Positions 22,659-33,240 of a stretch of 64,000 nucleotides of DNA are shown here, piece after piece. A program made the position numbers and the translations under genes. The stretch is taken from positions 20,221,976-20,285,975 of the forward strand of contig NC_053409.1 of assembly GCF_016859285.1 (NCBI RefSeq), in the 5' to 3' direction. The DNA is from Xiphias gladius. Lineage: Eukaryota; Chordata; Actinopteri; Istiophoriformes; Xiphiidae. The notes under the pieces are model-generated. The model searched no databases. It was not told the origin of the DNA and was given only the letters and a program-made list of their open reading frames with translations. Every line of letters starts with the position of its first letter. Positions within the stretch are counted from its first letter, which is position 1.

Positions 22659-22669
22659 GATCGAATAGG

Positions 22670-23215
22670 TTCTGTTTAGGCTGCGGACGTGCAGGATATA
22701 ATAGGACTGATAATATTTAACATCAGGTCTTTGTAATCTAGTCTAAGCGTCCAAGTCTACGGCTGTTTTGATCTGATTTCATACACCACTGGAGATAAAT
22801 TTGTGGTTCATTATATGTGATATAACGGGAGTTTTCTGCGTGGATAGACATGTTTAATATTCATATAACATCCCCGTCGATGTGCATTTAATGACATTTT
22901 CGTACTTATATCGACCTCCACGGTGCCTCTGTGTACTTTAGTGTGGACGTGAATATTTTCAGTGGATTTTGTTTTTTTAAATCTTCATAAGAAAAACTAT
23001 TGATTTTTAATGGGAAATAATAACAACAAGAAAAATCCTTTTTTTCCCCCTTCTGCTTTTCATTGCACTGCTTATTATTATTATTATCATTTTAAACTTT
23101 TGCTGCTTTTCATTGCACTGCTTATTTTTCCCGTCTGAAACTGTTCTCTGGGTTATATCATGCACCAATCAGTTCACAGACAACGACCTGAGGCTTCGAT
23201 AACAAAGGCTCGGTA
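22670..23215. other. Intergenic AT-rich DNA with a 24-bp direct repeat
   Basis: No gene is seen. The 24-mer starting CTGCTTTTCATTGCACTG occurs twice in direct orientation (23,053-23,076 and 23,103-23,126), 50 bp apart, separated by an ATT-rich spacer. It looks like a small local duplication. Confidence 0.6.
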
Positions 23216-23219
23216 GCCC

Positions 23220-23520
23220 CATACCCTCCACTTCAAAGTGTCCTCATTATTCTGAGGAATTAGCCGGAACATTTGGACTAATTACCGCTAATTGGCCATA
23301 ATTACCGTGTGCCAGAACAGGGAAAAGGTACTGATTTAGGTGATTAAGAATGTCTTGCGAAATTCCGTAATTAAGGAAGGCATAAGCAAGATTTACCTTG
23401 GATGCAAATGCGTGCTGTAATTTTAATTGCCCGCGATTACACGGCCTGCGAATTGCACGACCGCACCTACCATCCAAACAATTTATTTCAACTGTAATAT
23501 TTAGCCTCGGACTATATGAT
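23220..23520. promoter_or_regulatory. Strong candidate enhancer: homeodomain and octamer cluster
   Basis: Within 300 bp are three TAATTA sites (23,279-23,284; 23,299-23,304; 23,368-23,373), a TAATTGG site (23,289-23,295), a perfect POU octamer ATGCAAAT (23,402-23,409), and further TTAATTG words. There are no simple repeats and the sequence is unlike its flanks. It lies 2.4 kb upstream of nkx2.1. This is the densest such cluster noticed in the window and resembles deeply conserved vertebrate enhancers; conservation was not tested. Confidence 0.5.
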
Positions 23521-23780
23521 AATACTGCTTCATTAAAGATAATTGTAAGGCACTGGGAGGGTACGGATCGCTGTGATGTGTACGGGGCCCTTTGCGGAAA
23601 TTGGAACCCCGTGCGTCTGCGCCCTGCGCTGAAAACAGTGCAGAGATCCTCCGGCTGTCACATGCAGGCAGCCGTGAAATATGCAGCCAGAAGCCAGTAG
23701 GATACAGAACCGGGGCTGATGAGCCCCCGTGACAAACTGTCAGTGATCTGCATGTGACTGCTGCAATGGGACTTCACTCG

Positions 23781-23801
23781 GCGCGCGCGCGCGCACGCAC
23801 G

Positions 23802-23839
<38 letters not shown>
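23781..23839. repeat. (GC)n(ACGC)n(AC)n alternating tract, Z-DNA prone
   Basis: Roughly 59 bp of unbroken purine-pyrimidine alternation grade from GC to GCAC to AC dinucleotides. GC followed by AC alternation is the classic Z-DNA-forming pattern. It is 2 kb upstream of nkx2.1. Confidence 0.85.
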
Positions 23840-23840
<1 letters not shown>

Positions 23841-24123
23841 CCTGGCTACAGTTTGACAGCTTGTAGCTGAGGGTGCATCATCGCTGCTTGGAGTAAAAAT
23901 AAATAAATAAATAGATAAAACTAGATACAAAAGTCCGCCGATTTTATTGTAAAGATGACACAAGGGACGCGGGTTCAGAGTCAGGAAGGAATAAAACACA
24001 TCACAAATGTTACAACTGAGTGTGTCTGCCACCAGAAGACGCTGTGTTTCTTTAATTCCTTTATAAGGAGAATATCGGTTCGACCTGCAGACACAGACCT
24101 CAGTTAGCAGCAGCTGCTGGCAT

Positions 24124-24165
24124 CTGCTGCTGCTGGTGGTGGTGGTGGTGGTGGTGGTGGTGGTG
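24124..24165 (+). repeat. (CTG)n(GTG)n trinucleotide repeat
   Basis: Four CTG units run into about ten GTG units. It is a simple repeat without coding evidence. Confidence 0.85.
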
Positions 24166-24179
24166 CAAGACTGACGTTA

Positions 24180-24945
24180 GACCTCCCGACCACACCTTAA
24201 CAAAACCAACATTTAAAAACAAAAAACACAAACACAAACAGGCCAATAATAATACTTACTTCATGTTTTTTTGCAGTAGGACCTAGTTTCAGCTCCGGTA
24301 TGATCCTGACACCCACAGATTGTGTAAGTTAGAAGTTATTGCATCGATTTTAATTCTTCACTGGCTGGTTTCTAATGTTGTTGGTTCAATAGTTTTCTAA
24401 CTGAAATGCAGGAGACACAATTGGCAGCCGAATAATGACTTTTATTTAAGGCTGTTGCTTCCTACTAAAATATTGACTAACATGTAAAATAATAGGCTAT
24501 TGCTGATCATTAAAACAAGCTATATGCATACATTAAAAAAGTAAGCTACTGGTGGTTATATCCTACTAGAATTCCAACAACAACAACAATAATAATAAAC
24601 AAACACATTAATATTCGAGTATTTTCAAAGCTTTGTGTAATAGTGGGCTTTTGCTCTAAAGCAAGGCACATGATACTATTCCCTGGCTCCGTGGTTGGCT
24701 GGAAAAGGGCCAAAGTCTTTCTCATGCTTCTGCCTAAAATGTTAGTAAAGAGACAGGATTGAGTGAAACTGTTGAGATGCTACTGGCGTTGTGCTGCAGG
24801 AGAGTACTTGAAAGCCGTTAACTTCACATTAGGTCCTCTCCTGCTCCAGACTCTATTTTGTTTTGGCTTGTTTTTTTTTTCCTTTTTGCTTTGTTTGTTT
24901 CTTGCTGTTTTGTTTTGTTGTTTTTTATTACCAGGTCTCTTAGAC
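24180..24945. other. Intergenic DNA upstream of nkx2.1, nothing specific
   Basis: AT-rich sequence with T-runs and no recognised gene or repeat family. Confidence 0.45.
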
Positions 24946-24947
24946 GA

Positions 24948-24956
24948 GTGTGTGCG

Positions 24957-25027
<71 letters not shown>

Positions 25028-25032
25028 GTGTG
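24948..25032 (+). repeat. (TG)n microsatellite, about 85 bp
   Basis: A nearly pure TG dinucleotide run with a few GC interruptions lies 0.8 kb upstream of the nkx2.1 ATG. The cysteine/valine open frames through it are artefacts. Confidence 0.92.
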
Positions 25033-25359
25033 AATTTAGGTAACACGCTGTTTGCGTCCAATGATATCAAAAGAAAAAAAAAAGAAGAAAAAAACGAGGG
25101 GGGTTAATCATTTACGCAGCCACTTAACACGCGGATGTGTATTTATTTACTTATCAGTATCAGTCAATTTCCCTCCCCGCAAGTGCACTTTTGCATGTCT
25201 GAGTACGATAAGGCATAACACAAACAATCCGGCAATCACTGGAGGCCTCTCATGGCCATTAAAAGTCAGTAGTTCAACTGAGGAGTGGTTCTCCAACTCT
25301 CAAGTCCATATAGGCCTCCTTTCATCAAGAGGCCCTCGTAAACATCGCTACAGTTAATA

Positions 25360-25767
25360 AAGTGTATTGTGGTCACTGCGATCCCAAGGTGCAGCCGCGT
25401 GTTCGTCAGCCACGGCAACGAGTCACAAACAGCAAAACGCCCGCAGCCGCAGCCGAGCGTCGGACGCCGCCCGAGGCCGCCGGGATGAACGTTTGTGACC
25501 ACGCCGGGCGCTTCCGTTACGGTCGGCGAGAGGGGAGCACACGTCTCGCCAGCGACATTACGCTCGGCGAGAGGAGGCTAGAGCTGTTTTGTATTGTCGC
25601 CGATGCCCCGCCTCTGATGGTAGCCTTAAACCTGGCACCCAGCTAAAACAAACCAAAGCCAGTGCAGAGCTCCCACTCAATCCAATTAAGGCGGACTTGA
25701 GGCGCTCTCCTACGCGTTCATCTACCGGGATCGACGTCGAGACAACAGGAACCAGAGGGGCTTTGGC

Positions 25768-25799
<32 letters not shown>

Positions 25800-25863
25800 G
25801 GGAAAAAAAAGAGAAGGAGAGATTGCCTTGCCTTCTAATTTCTCCCTCTCCAGCCCCAGAACA
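25360..25863 (+). promoter_or_regulatory. nkx2.1 proximal promoter / 5' UTR region
   Basis: The 25,380-25,640 part is CpG-rich, with a repeated GGCGAGAGG word (near 25,525 and 25,566). No TATA box was found, consistent with the TATA-poor promoter of this gene in other vertebrates. The transcription start cannot be placed. An A30 homopolymer (25,769-25,798) lies 65 bp before the ATG. Confidence 0.4.
25769..25798 (+). repeat. A30 homopolymer before the nkx2.1 start codon
   Basis: Thirty uninterrupted adenines are followed by CGGGAAAAAAAAGAGAAGG. If transcribed, this places an A-rich tract in the 5' UTR just ahead of the start codon. Confidence 0.85.
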
Positions 25864-27660
25864 ATGTCGATGAGCCCTAAGCATACGACTCCTTTTTCTG
25901 TTTCCGATATCTTGAGTCCCCTTGAGGAGAGCTATAAGAAATTAAGTATGGAGAATAACAACTTGGGGGCACCTCTCACTTCCTACCGGCAGCCGCAGGT
26001 TTCTCAGGCGGCGATGCAGCAGCACCACATGGGCCACAATGGGACCGTGTCCGCGGCTTACCACATGACTGCGGCAGGTGTTTCCCAGCTGTCACACACG
26101 CCCATGGGGGGCTACTGCAACGGCAACCTGGGCAACATGGGCGACCTGCCGTCCTACCAGGACGGCATGAGGGGCAGCGCCACGGCCACCGGCTGGTACG
26201 GCGCCAACCCAGACCCGCGCTTCTCCACTAGTGAGTATCCCGCACCTGTACTTTGACTGCAGCTTTGAGTTATGGCAGGGGGGCAGGCTATATGCTGAAA
26301 TCCAGGGTTCGGGGTCCATGCCCGCTGTTTTACGCTGCATTCGGCGCCCGGCGTGTTGTTTCTGTCACCTGTGCGTGTCTGTGCGCAAATGTGGGCACCC
26401 TGCATACCCCCCCCTAGTTTAGAGTTCCGTATTTTTCTTATGAGGAAGGGCAAAAAAATGAAAATAAGTCCTCGTGTATTATTTCTCGGCGTGCAACATC
26501 TGGAAAAAGTCTCGCCGGAGGAGCATGAAATTTCCCTCTATGCTTTGCGCGTTTATTTAAGATCATTTATTAACCAGTGTCGACTCTTTCACCGCAATAA
26601 TCCAACAATAATGTGCTGTCAGCTACGAGCCTTTGCTGCACTTGTTAGTTGACACACTTTGATTATTTATGAATATGGACTTTGGCGCGCATTGTGGCTT
26701 CGGGATTTATGTTTGTTTGAGGATCTTTTTGAGACTTTTCTTCTCAGCAAAATCCAGATATTGTTGTGTTGCCCTTTTTTTTTTTTTTTTTGACCTGCCA
26801 TGAAAACGATCGTCAGGGTTGTAATTGCATGGCTTGGTGAAATTATATCCCATAGTTTTCTCTATCAAAAATCACTCGTTCACCGAACGTGAAACCAATT
26901 TATGTATTTTCCACATAAAGACACATCAAGAACATGAATTTCACTGTATTTATGTTTATTTTGTTTTTATGTTCCGTCAGTTTCTCGCTTCATGGGCTCG
27001 TCGTCGGGCATGAACATGGGCAGTATGGGCAGCCTCAGCTCCCTGGCAGACGTGGGTAAAGGCATGGGCTCTCTGTCCAGTACCCCGCGGAGGAAGAGGC
27101 GAGTGCTGTTCTCCCAGGCGCAGGTCTACGAGCTGGAGAGGCGCTTTAAGCAGCAGAAATACCTGTCGGCACCGGAGAGGGAGCACCTGGCAAGTATGAT
27201 CCACCTCACCCCGACCCAGGTGAAAATCTGGTTCCAGAATCACCGGTATAAGATGAAGAGGCAGGCCAAGGACAAAGTTTCCCAGCAGCAGATGCAGCAG
27301 GAGAGCGGCTCCTGCCAGCAGCAGCAGCAGCAGCAGTCCCCGCGGAGGGTGGCCGTGCCGGTGCTGGTGAAGGACGGGAAGCCGTGCCAAGGCACCGGCC
27401 ACACACCCACATCCTCCGCGCAGACGCACCATCAGCAAGCGGGCAATGTCATGATCATGTCCAGCAACACGTCCGGCCTCGGGCAGCACCAGAGCCAGCA
27501 GGTGGGAAGCACAGGGCACTCTCCAGATTTGGCGCCGCACTCCTCCAGTCCGCCGTCGCTGCAGGGCCAGGTGGCCGGCCTCTCCCACCTCAACTCCCCG
27601 GGCTCAGAGTACGGCACGGCCCTGCAGTGTTCAGCCCTGTTATACGGCAGGACGTGGTGA
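25864..27660 (+). CDS. nkx2.1: NK2 homeobox 1 / thyroid transcription factor 1, two exons
   Basis: NK2-class homeodomain transcription factor, nuclear, required for ventral forebrain, thyroid and lung/foregut programmes. Coding exons are 25,864-26,230 and 26,981-27,660, with a 750-bp intron (GTGAGT donor, TCAG acceptor) splitting an Ile codon just before SRFMG, as in the family. The product is 348 aa; human is 371, the difference being mainly shorter Gly/Ala/Gln stretches. Domains: N terminus [19 protein letters not shown] with the TN motif near 10-19; the conserved [10 protein letters not shown] and [11 protein letters not shown] stretches; the homeodomain at 159-218 (genomic 27,088-27,267) with NK2 Tyr54; a Gln7 run at 235-241; the NK2-specific domain near 244-258 ([15 protein letters not shown]); and the conserved terminal LLYGRTW. 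The MSMSP start and YHMTAAGV stretch separate it from nkx2.4. Its place between nkx2.9 and mbip agrees with NKX2-1 synteny. The polyQ is seven pure CAG codons. Confidence 0.97.
26231..26980 (+). other. nkx2.1 intron 1
   Basis: A 750-bp intron with a consensus GTGAGT donor and a CCGTCAG acceptor. It contains a T17-18 run (about 26,774-26,791). No additional exon is apparent. Confidence 0.9.
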
Positions 27661-28253
27661 CAAGAGGCGCCGGCTTTGATTTAAACCTTCCTCTATTTAA
27701 AGAAAAAAGACATTTTTTCCCCCCCCGACCCTGTTAAGACTTCGACAAGTTTCACTGTAAATGTGCGCATGTGAACAAGAGCCGAGTGAAATCGGCGCAG
27801 CCCTTCTCGAATTCTCACCTCTGGGAAGGAAATCGGACTCACGTGGAAGAAACACTTGTCCAGAAACTGCGGATGTGAAATTCTTGGGATTTATTTATGT
27901 AAATTATATTGAGACAAAAGAAGAATCAGCAGTCAAATAGGCCGCATTAGTTGGGGGAAAGGCGAAGCTGAACAGGGAGGCACATAGACCACAGGACTGC
28001 TGAACATGGGTGCTGTTAAATTTCCTTTCGCAAGCACACGAACAGACACACGCGACGACTCTGATTTATAATAGAATTTAATGTAAGCCGTAGACCTAGC
28101 TTGTATATTTCTGTAAAAGTTTTGAATTTTAGCTATCTGTTGTACAAAGTTTTTTGGCGCTATTGCCGGCTTGTTGTCGTTTCATTGGTATTTGTACGTT
28201 TTATTTCTTTGTAACTTATATAGTTATTTGACTTACTACAAGACAGTCCTATT

Positions 28254-28259
28254 AATAAA
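28254..28259 (+). terminator. AATAAA polyadenylation signal of nkx2.1
   Basis: A perfect AATAAA lies 594 bp after the nkx2.1 stop codon, at the end of an AT-rich 3' UTR (27,661 onward). It is the first strong signal noticed. Confidence 0.6.
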
Positions 28260-28269
28260 TTATGGAAAC

Positions 28270-29265
28270 ATGACAGTTAAGCTTTTTATTTGTGAAAACA
28301 TGTCAATATATTCGGTGTTAAATAGAAATAGGCGTATCAAACCCCTAAGTCATCATTATTATTATAATTATTACTTTTATTATCATCCTTTCGTTTTCTA
28401 TGAGATCTTTTTTTTTCTCTTTTGATGAGGTTATTTATTTATTATTACTGATTCTTGGGCTCATTGTGAGACATTAGGCAGTAAATTCCAGCTTCTATCG
28501 AATGGTCATCTCAACAACCGGGCTCTCGCACGGGCCGACGCTCGGCGAGCACCGACCGAACTAAACACTATATCAACACTGAGGCTCCCAACCCTGACGT
28601 GACATTTAAATAGCGGATGCCTGTTTTTTTTTTTTTTTTTCTGCTCTGTTCTCCGACAAAAATCACACACGTCCCTGGCTCATCGTTAAATGCTGCGGCT
28701 CACACACGCGTAGAGTAAACGGAGCCTTTATGTGCCTTTTTCTTTTCTCTTTCTGTGTGTGTGTTAGAGAGAGAGAGAGAGAGGTAGAGGGGGAGAGAGA
28801 CGGTGTTTGAGACGCTGGTGTGTGTGTGTGTGTGTGTTTTGATTTGTTGTTTTTTTTTTTTTTTTCTGCCGTGTGAGTCAGAAAGGTGAGGTCCCTCGGC
28901 TCCCTACATCAAACACGAGCGCTGCTCAAAGGGCAGCTTATCGTTGAAATCCCTGACCAAACAGCGCGGGATTCTGCTCCAATAGCCCGCGAGGTGAACC
29001 GTCGCGCCGGGCCTGTCGGCTGCTTTATCAATAATCAATCGGGGGGGGGTTGAAAGGGAAACGGCGAAACGCTGTTTCTGTCCGCCCTCAATAACAAAAC
29101 CAGCACAGGCCTGTTTTAATAAAGACAGACAACGCTCCACGCTGTTTGGCACAACTATTCAACGTTTTTTTTTTTTTTTTTTTTTCTCAAACGGTCGCAT
29201 TGAACTCAATCGGAAATGTGTTTCTCCGTAGGCGCCTGCTCTGCAAATAAACGGCAGCCTATAAT
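28270..29265. other. Intergenic DNA with simple repeats downstream of nkx2.1
   Basis: It holds T-runs (about 28,625-28,640, 28,850-28,865 and 29,166-29,185), a (GA)n tract (28,767-28,783) and a (TG)n tract (28,819-28,837). No gene or repeat family is recognised. Confidence 0.55.
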
Positions 29266-29269
29266 AACC

Positions 29270-29480
29270 ATTAGAGACCATTCTCCCGCCACCTGATGGA
29301 GCTTTAGGTCTTAAACGGTAAACAGTGTGGTTGCCAGGCGACGGAGGCAACGATAGGTGATTTAATAAGTTGTTTTCAATTCGCCGCTGTCACGTGTCCT
29401 ACAGCTAAAGCTGTTTTGTTCTTATTTGATTTTTAATTACAAGCTTCAAGGCTTTAGGCTTTCGCTCTAACTGTTGTCCC
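29270..29480. promoter_or_regulatory. Candidate element with RFX X-box motif
   Basis: GTTGCCAGGCGAC at 29,330-29,342 resembles the RFX X-box (GTNRCC, 0-3 nt, RGYAAC) with one mismatch in the second half; a second half site GGCAAC follows at 29,346-29,351. A CACGTG E-box (near 29,392) and TTAATTAC words flank it. It is 1.6 kb downstream of nkx2.1. Regulatory role is inferred. Confidence 0.3.
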
Positions 29481-29489
29481 TTATCCTGA

Positions 29490-30410
29490 GCCGGGCCGGG
29501 CTAAATGATGATTTCTTGCTCACGGTCAGATTTACTAAACTTATTCCCTCTTCAGAAGGCGACGTGGGCCTCTCTGACCCCCGCATCCCCCTTTATTTCA
29601 AAACTCCTCCGCGAGAATTAAACAAAAACGACTTGTTTTGAGACACGCTTCGCTGTGGCTTTTTACTCAGGAGTAAACCGGCCGACCTGTCTCCTACCTG
29701 TTCAACTTCTGACGATTTGAATGGAAAAAGCCCGTCGCTACTCTTTTTTAAGATACGGATCCAAAAGAATCAGGTGTATTTTATCCCGCAGGGCCGTCGA
29801 GTAACGCTCACATGCAGCCGCGTTAATCCCGCAGGCCCTCGTTTGCACCCGACTCCCGTTTCTCCGCCTAATGCCCTTCTTTTACATGGGGTCACTGGTT
29901 TTGATAAAGGGGGTTATTGCTCATTATCCCCACTCCGTTTTCCCGGCGCTTACAGTATCCAGCCCGCAGGACCAAAAACCACGCGTTTGCAGCCGTAACT
30001 ACAAGGGACCATGTCGTAAAGTGACACTGCGTTGTCTATCCCTGATGTATCTGGTCTTAATACAGTCTTCCCGGTTCGAGGTGAACCTCTCAGAACCCCT
30101 CAGAGGTTCGGTACTGTGGCTTTGGCTCGGGCTCAGCTGCACCCTTCGGCTCACACACCGTAAGTGTGTAGTGTACGACGAGGAGCGTGTGAGCCGGTTT
30201 TTTTCTGGAGCGATTCATTTCAGGCGACACTCACCTTCACCTTTAGGCCTCCAACTTAAAAAAATAAAATAAATAAATAATAATAATATCTATTTTTTCA
30301 GAAATAATATTCGGAAATGTGACTTTTTCACTAAATTAGGAAACTAAACTCGCACTTCTCTTTTGCTTGTACCATTTTAAGTCCCAGTCTCAGGCCATCA
30401 AGCAGCCCCC
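29490..30410. other. Intergenic DNA, nothing specific seen
   Basis: Moderately GC-rich with no recognised exon. The open frames at 29,717-30,272 lack family features. Confidence 0.45.
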
Positions 30411-30412
30411 CC

Positions 30413-30413
30413 C

Positions 30414-30455
<42 letters not shown>

Positions 30456-30461
30456 ACACAC
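30413..30461 (+). repeat. (CA)n microsatellite
   Basis: A CA dinucleotide run with one GA interruption, preceded by a short C-run. Confidence 0.9.
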
Positions 30462-30559
30462 AAAAAGAAAAAACCCTGTTGGGGACTTTTAAGTGAAATC
30501 TTACCAGCACCAGAAACTATCTTCTATCAGGTATTTTGCAGAGCTGGTTTTGTTCGAGG

Positions 30560-30860
30560 AAGAAGTGAGAACCCTGGGATTACATTAACATGTCTTTGGC
30601 GCGGTGTGTGGTCTTTGTGTGCAGCTTGTAGCTGTTGAGAATGACTTGTTGGAAGCGTGTGTGCTCTCATCGCTCTCTTTTGTGGAAGCCCACAGTGCGG
30701 CTCCCCAAGTCCTCCTGGCTTTATGGTGGGCTGGTCTCCATGAACCCCGAGCAATTAGTCCCTAATCTCAAGGTAATCATATTTGAGTCGGCGACTAGCT
30801 GGTGAATTTTATTCGCCTGTTTAGCTCCAGTATCACTTTCGGGATAACATTTAGCGTCCA
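30560..30860. promoter_or_regulatory. Candidate regulatory segment 3 kb downstream of nkx2.1
   Basis: A low-repeat stretch with clustered homeodomain-type words (GCAATTAGTCCCTAATC near 30,750, GGTAATCATATTTG). It looks unlike its surroundings. Only motif content supports the call. Confidence 0.25.
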
Positions 30861-30869
30861 CAACTCTCT

Positions 30870-31830
30870 GTTTTGAATGAACGAACCGTTGAAGAGAATA
30901 TCAAATGTGAGTGCGTCTGAAAAGTGTGGCTAAATTCCACGAGGACGTAAAGAGGCAAGAGCTGGTTGAAGTCTTAATATTGGCCTCGACGAGAGGAACC
31001 AAAGCAAGTCATATCGTTTTCAAGACTACAGTCTGGTTTATTATTAACGAATGTTGCAACCCAGACTCTGAAAATGTCAGCCTTAACCCCTTGACCACCA
31101 TCAAGTCCTGTTTTCACTTTTAAATTAGTATTTTTTTTTTTTCTTAACCCTGGAATCATGAACGGTACGTTTGTTCCCAGCAGCACATTTACCGTGTCAG
31201 AGGGACATTTCTAAAATAGGGAGTCCATTGCAGCAGCGAGGGAGATCAGTAAGGGAATGACCCACACTCAGGATTCTGCAGGTTTTTGAGTACTCAAATA
31301 ACTTAAAAATAGATATAGTATTTATTATTATTATTATTGTTGTTATTAATATTGGCAGCGTTACTTGTGCCCAGTGTGTTGCTGTAGCACTATTAATTGG
31401 TTTCACCAAAACAAAAGCTTTACGGACCTCAAACTTTCAAGACCGAGGAAAACCTTCATGATAGGTTTGAGAAAGAGGCTACGTGCATTAACGAAGCAAA
31501 TAATAATAATACAAAAAATTAAAACAATCAAGGTACAGCTTTTACATATTAATATATTAAGACTACCAGACCTGCAACAAGCGAACAAAAACCTGATGCG
31601 TCTTCGTTGATCTGGTTCATTAATGTGTAGAAGATGGAGAAATGTGTTTACTGACGTATATTCTATTCATGAATATATACGAGGATGTGTGAAGCATTAA
31701 CACTGCAATATGGTTTGCCTGCATTAGGTGGATGTCCTTAAAAAAACAGAAAAGAAAAATCTAATGAATCCATAAAACTGTTAGCAATGAATTTTAGTGG
31801 CTTCTTATAATTCTAAACATATATATCGTT
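30870..31830. other. Intergenic AT-rich DNA
   Basis: No gene is recognised; there are short ATT runs (about 31,321-31,340) and a T-run (31,129-31,142). Confidence 0.45.

Positions 31831-31834
<4 letters not shown>

Positions 31835-31901
<67 letters not shown>
31835..31901 (+). repeat. (TG)n microsatellite
   Basis: About 67 bp of pure TG repeat. The threonine/histidine open frame on the - strand is an artefact of it. Confidence 0.92.
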
Positions 31902-31904
<3 letters not shown>

Positions 31905-32189
31905 GTTGTGAGGTTTTTGTGTTTTTTGTGTTGTTTTTTTTTTTTCCCTGTTAGAGATGCAAGAGGATGAACCTGGTGCTGTCCACGGTGCTGAAATAGA
32001 TACAGAAAATCAGCACAAAAGACCGGCATTATTAACTAAAATATGCACGTGTCCAGTCAAATAACGTTCAAACTAAGAACAATCAAACAGTCTTTCATCG
32101 GGATATAACTAGAAACTCGGCGGAACTATTTTTCACAACAGTTCGTAAAAGCCGTGTTCAGAGAGAAACAATACTAGCTACTCTTCCCT

Positions 32190-32670
32190 CTTTTAAAACA
32201 CAGCCACTCTCGTTCCTCTTTCTTAAGTTCCTAAACATTTCATTGCAGCAGGCCCGAGCATTCATGCGCATTACAAACAGGACAATTACACAGCGACTGC
32301 AATCACCCCCTTTGGTAAATGTTATTGTCAGCTAGCAGCAAAAATCTTTAATTGTCCAACGTTTATCTGGTTCTTCAATCCACTGTGCAAAGAGCGCAAA
32401 CGAGGGTTATTTGTGAACAGAAATACTTTGCATGCAAAGCGGAGCACAAGATGCTGTAATACTTGACCTTTCAGCATAATTGTTGCAGGCATGAAATGCA
32501 GCATTCAGGGGCTCGCTGAGTGGAGTCCTTTTCTCTCTCCCTCCCTCGGATGAACAAAGCGAATTTTATACATCTTCGGTGTTCATTTGGCTTTGTTTCT
32601 TTTGAAGGAAATTTCTCCGGGACTGGCTGCAATTTATCTTCATTTTAATAATACTACTGATGCGAACAAA
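32190..32670. promoter_or_regulatory. Candidate conserved element between nkx2.1 and mbip
   Basis: About 480 bp free of simple repeats, with ACAATTACAC (near 32,282), CTTTAATTGTCC (near 32,347), the palindrome CTTTGCATGCAAAG (near 32,427) and a TTTGGCTTTGTTTC SOX/FOX-like stretch. Its composition stands out from the microsatellites on both sides. Enhancer status is inferred. Confidence 0.35.
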
Positions 32671-32916
32671 ATCACAAGGTTTCTCGATTCAAGACTTTAA
32701 AAAAAATGGACTTCATGCGTAGGCTGAACGCCAGAAAACTTGTAAATGGATGTGTCTGTCATTTTGACAAGACAAGCCTTACTGGACAGCAGGTTTTTCA
32801 ACGTCTTGCTCAAGGACACTTCAGGAGGACAGAGACTGTTGTAGAGCCTCGCATTCCAGACTGGACGTTGTCCCTGAACCTTGCTAATACAACTCCTAAC
32901 ATTTAGCAGGGTTTTT

Positions 32917-32921
<5 letters not shown>

Positions 32922-32996
<75 letters not shown>
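32922..32996 (+). repeat. (TG)n microsatellite
   Basis: About 75 bp of TG repeat ending in GTTTGTG. Confidence 0.92.
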
Positions 32997-33240
32997 TGAA
33001 AATTTAAAACGTTGACGAGAAAATAGTGAAATTCTCCCCCAAAACTTAATTTTTTGTAGTACCCCGAGAACAGCAATGACCCAGAAAATGTCAAAATCTA
33101 CTGAAGTGATCTATCTGTCAACTACTGATTGATTCCTGCCTTCTCCTTAGAATCGCACTCTCCTGCAATGAAAAATTGCAGGAAACACACTTCCAAACCA
33201 CTGAAAAATGGCTGAAAATAGTCTAAAATTCAGTTAAATT

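Noticed and set aside
25589..25873. N-terminal extension of nkx2.1 in an upstream frame
   Set aside because: The in-frame extension starts at a non-ATG codon or runs through the A30 tract in another frame. [10 protein letters not shown] at 25,864 matches the family start.
26977..27588. 203-codon - strand open frame opposite nkx2.1 exon 2
   Set aside because: It is the antisense shadow of a GC-rich homeobox exon; a similar shadow lies opposite nkx2.9 (15,775-16,332).
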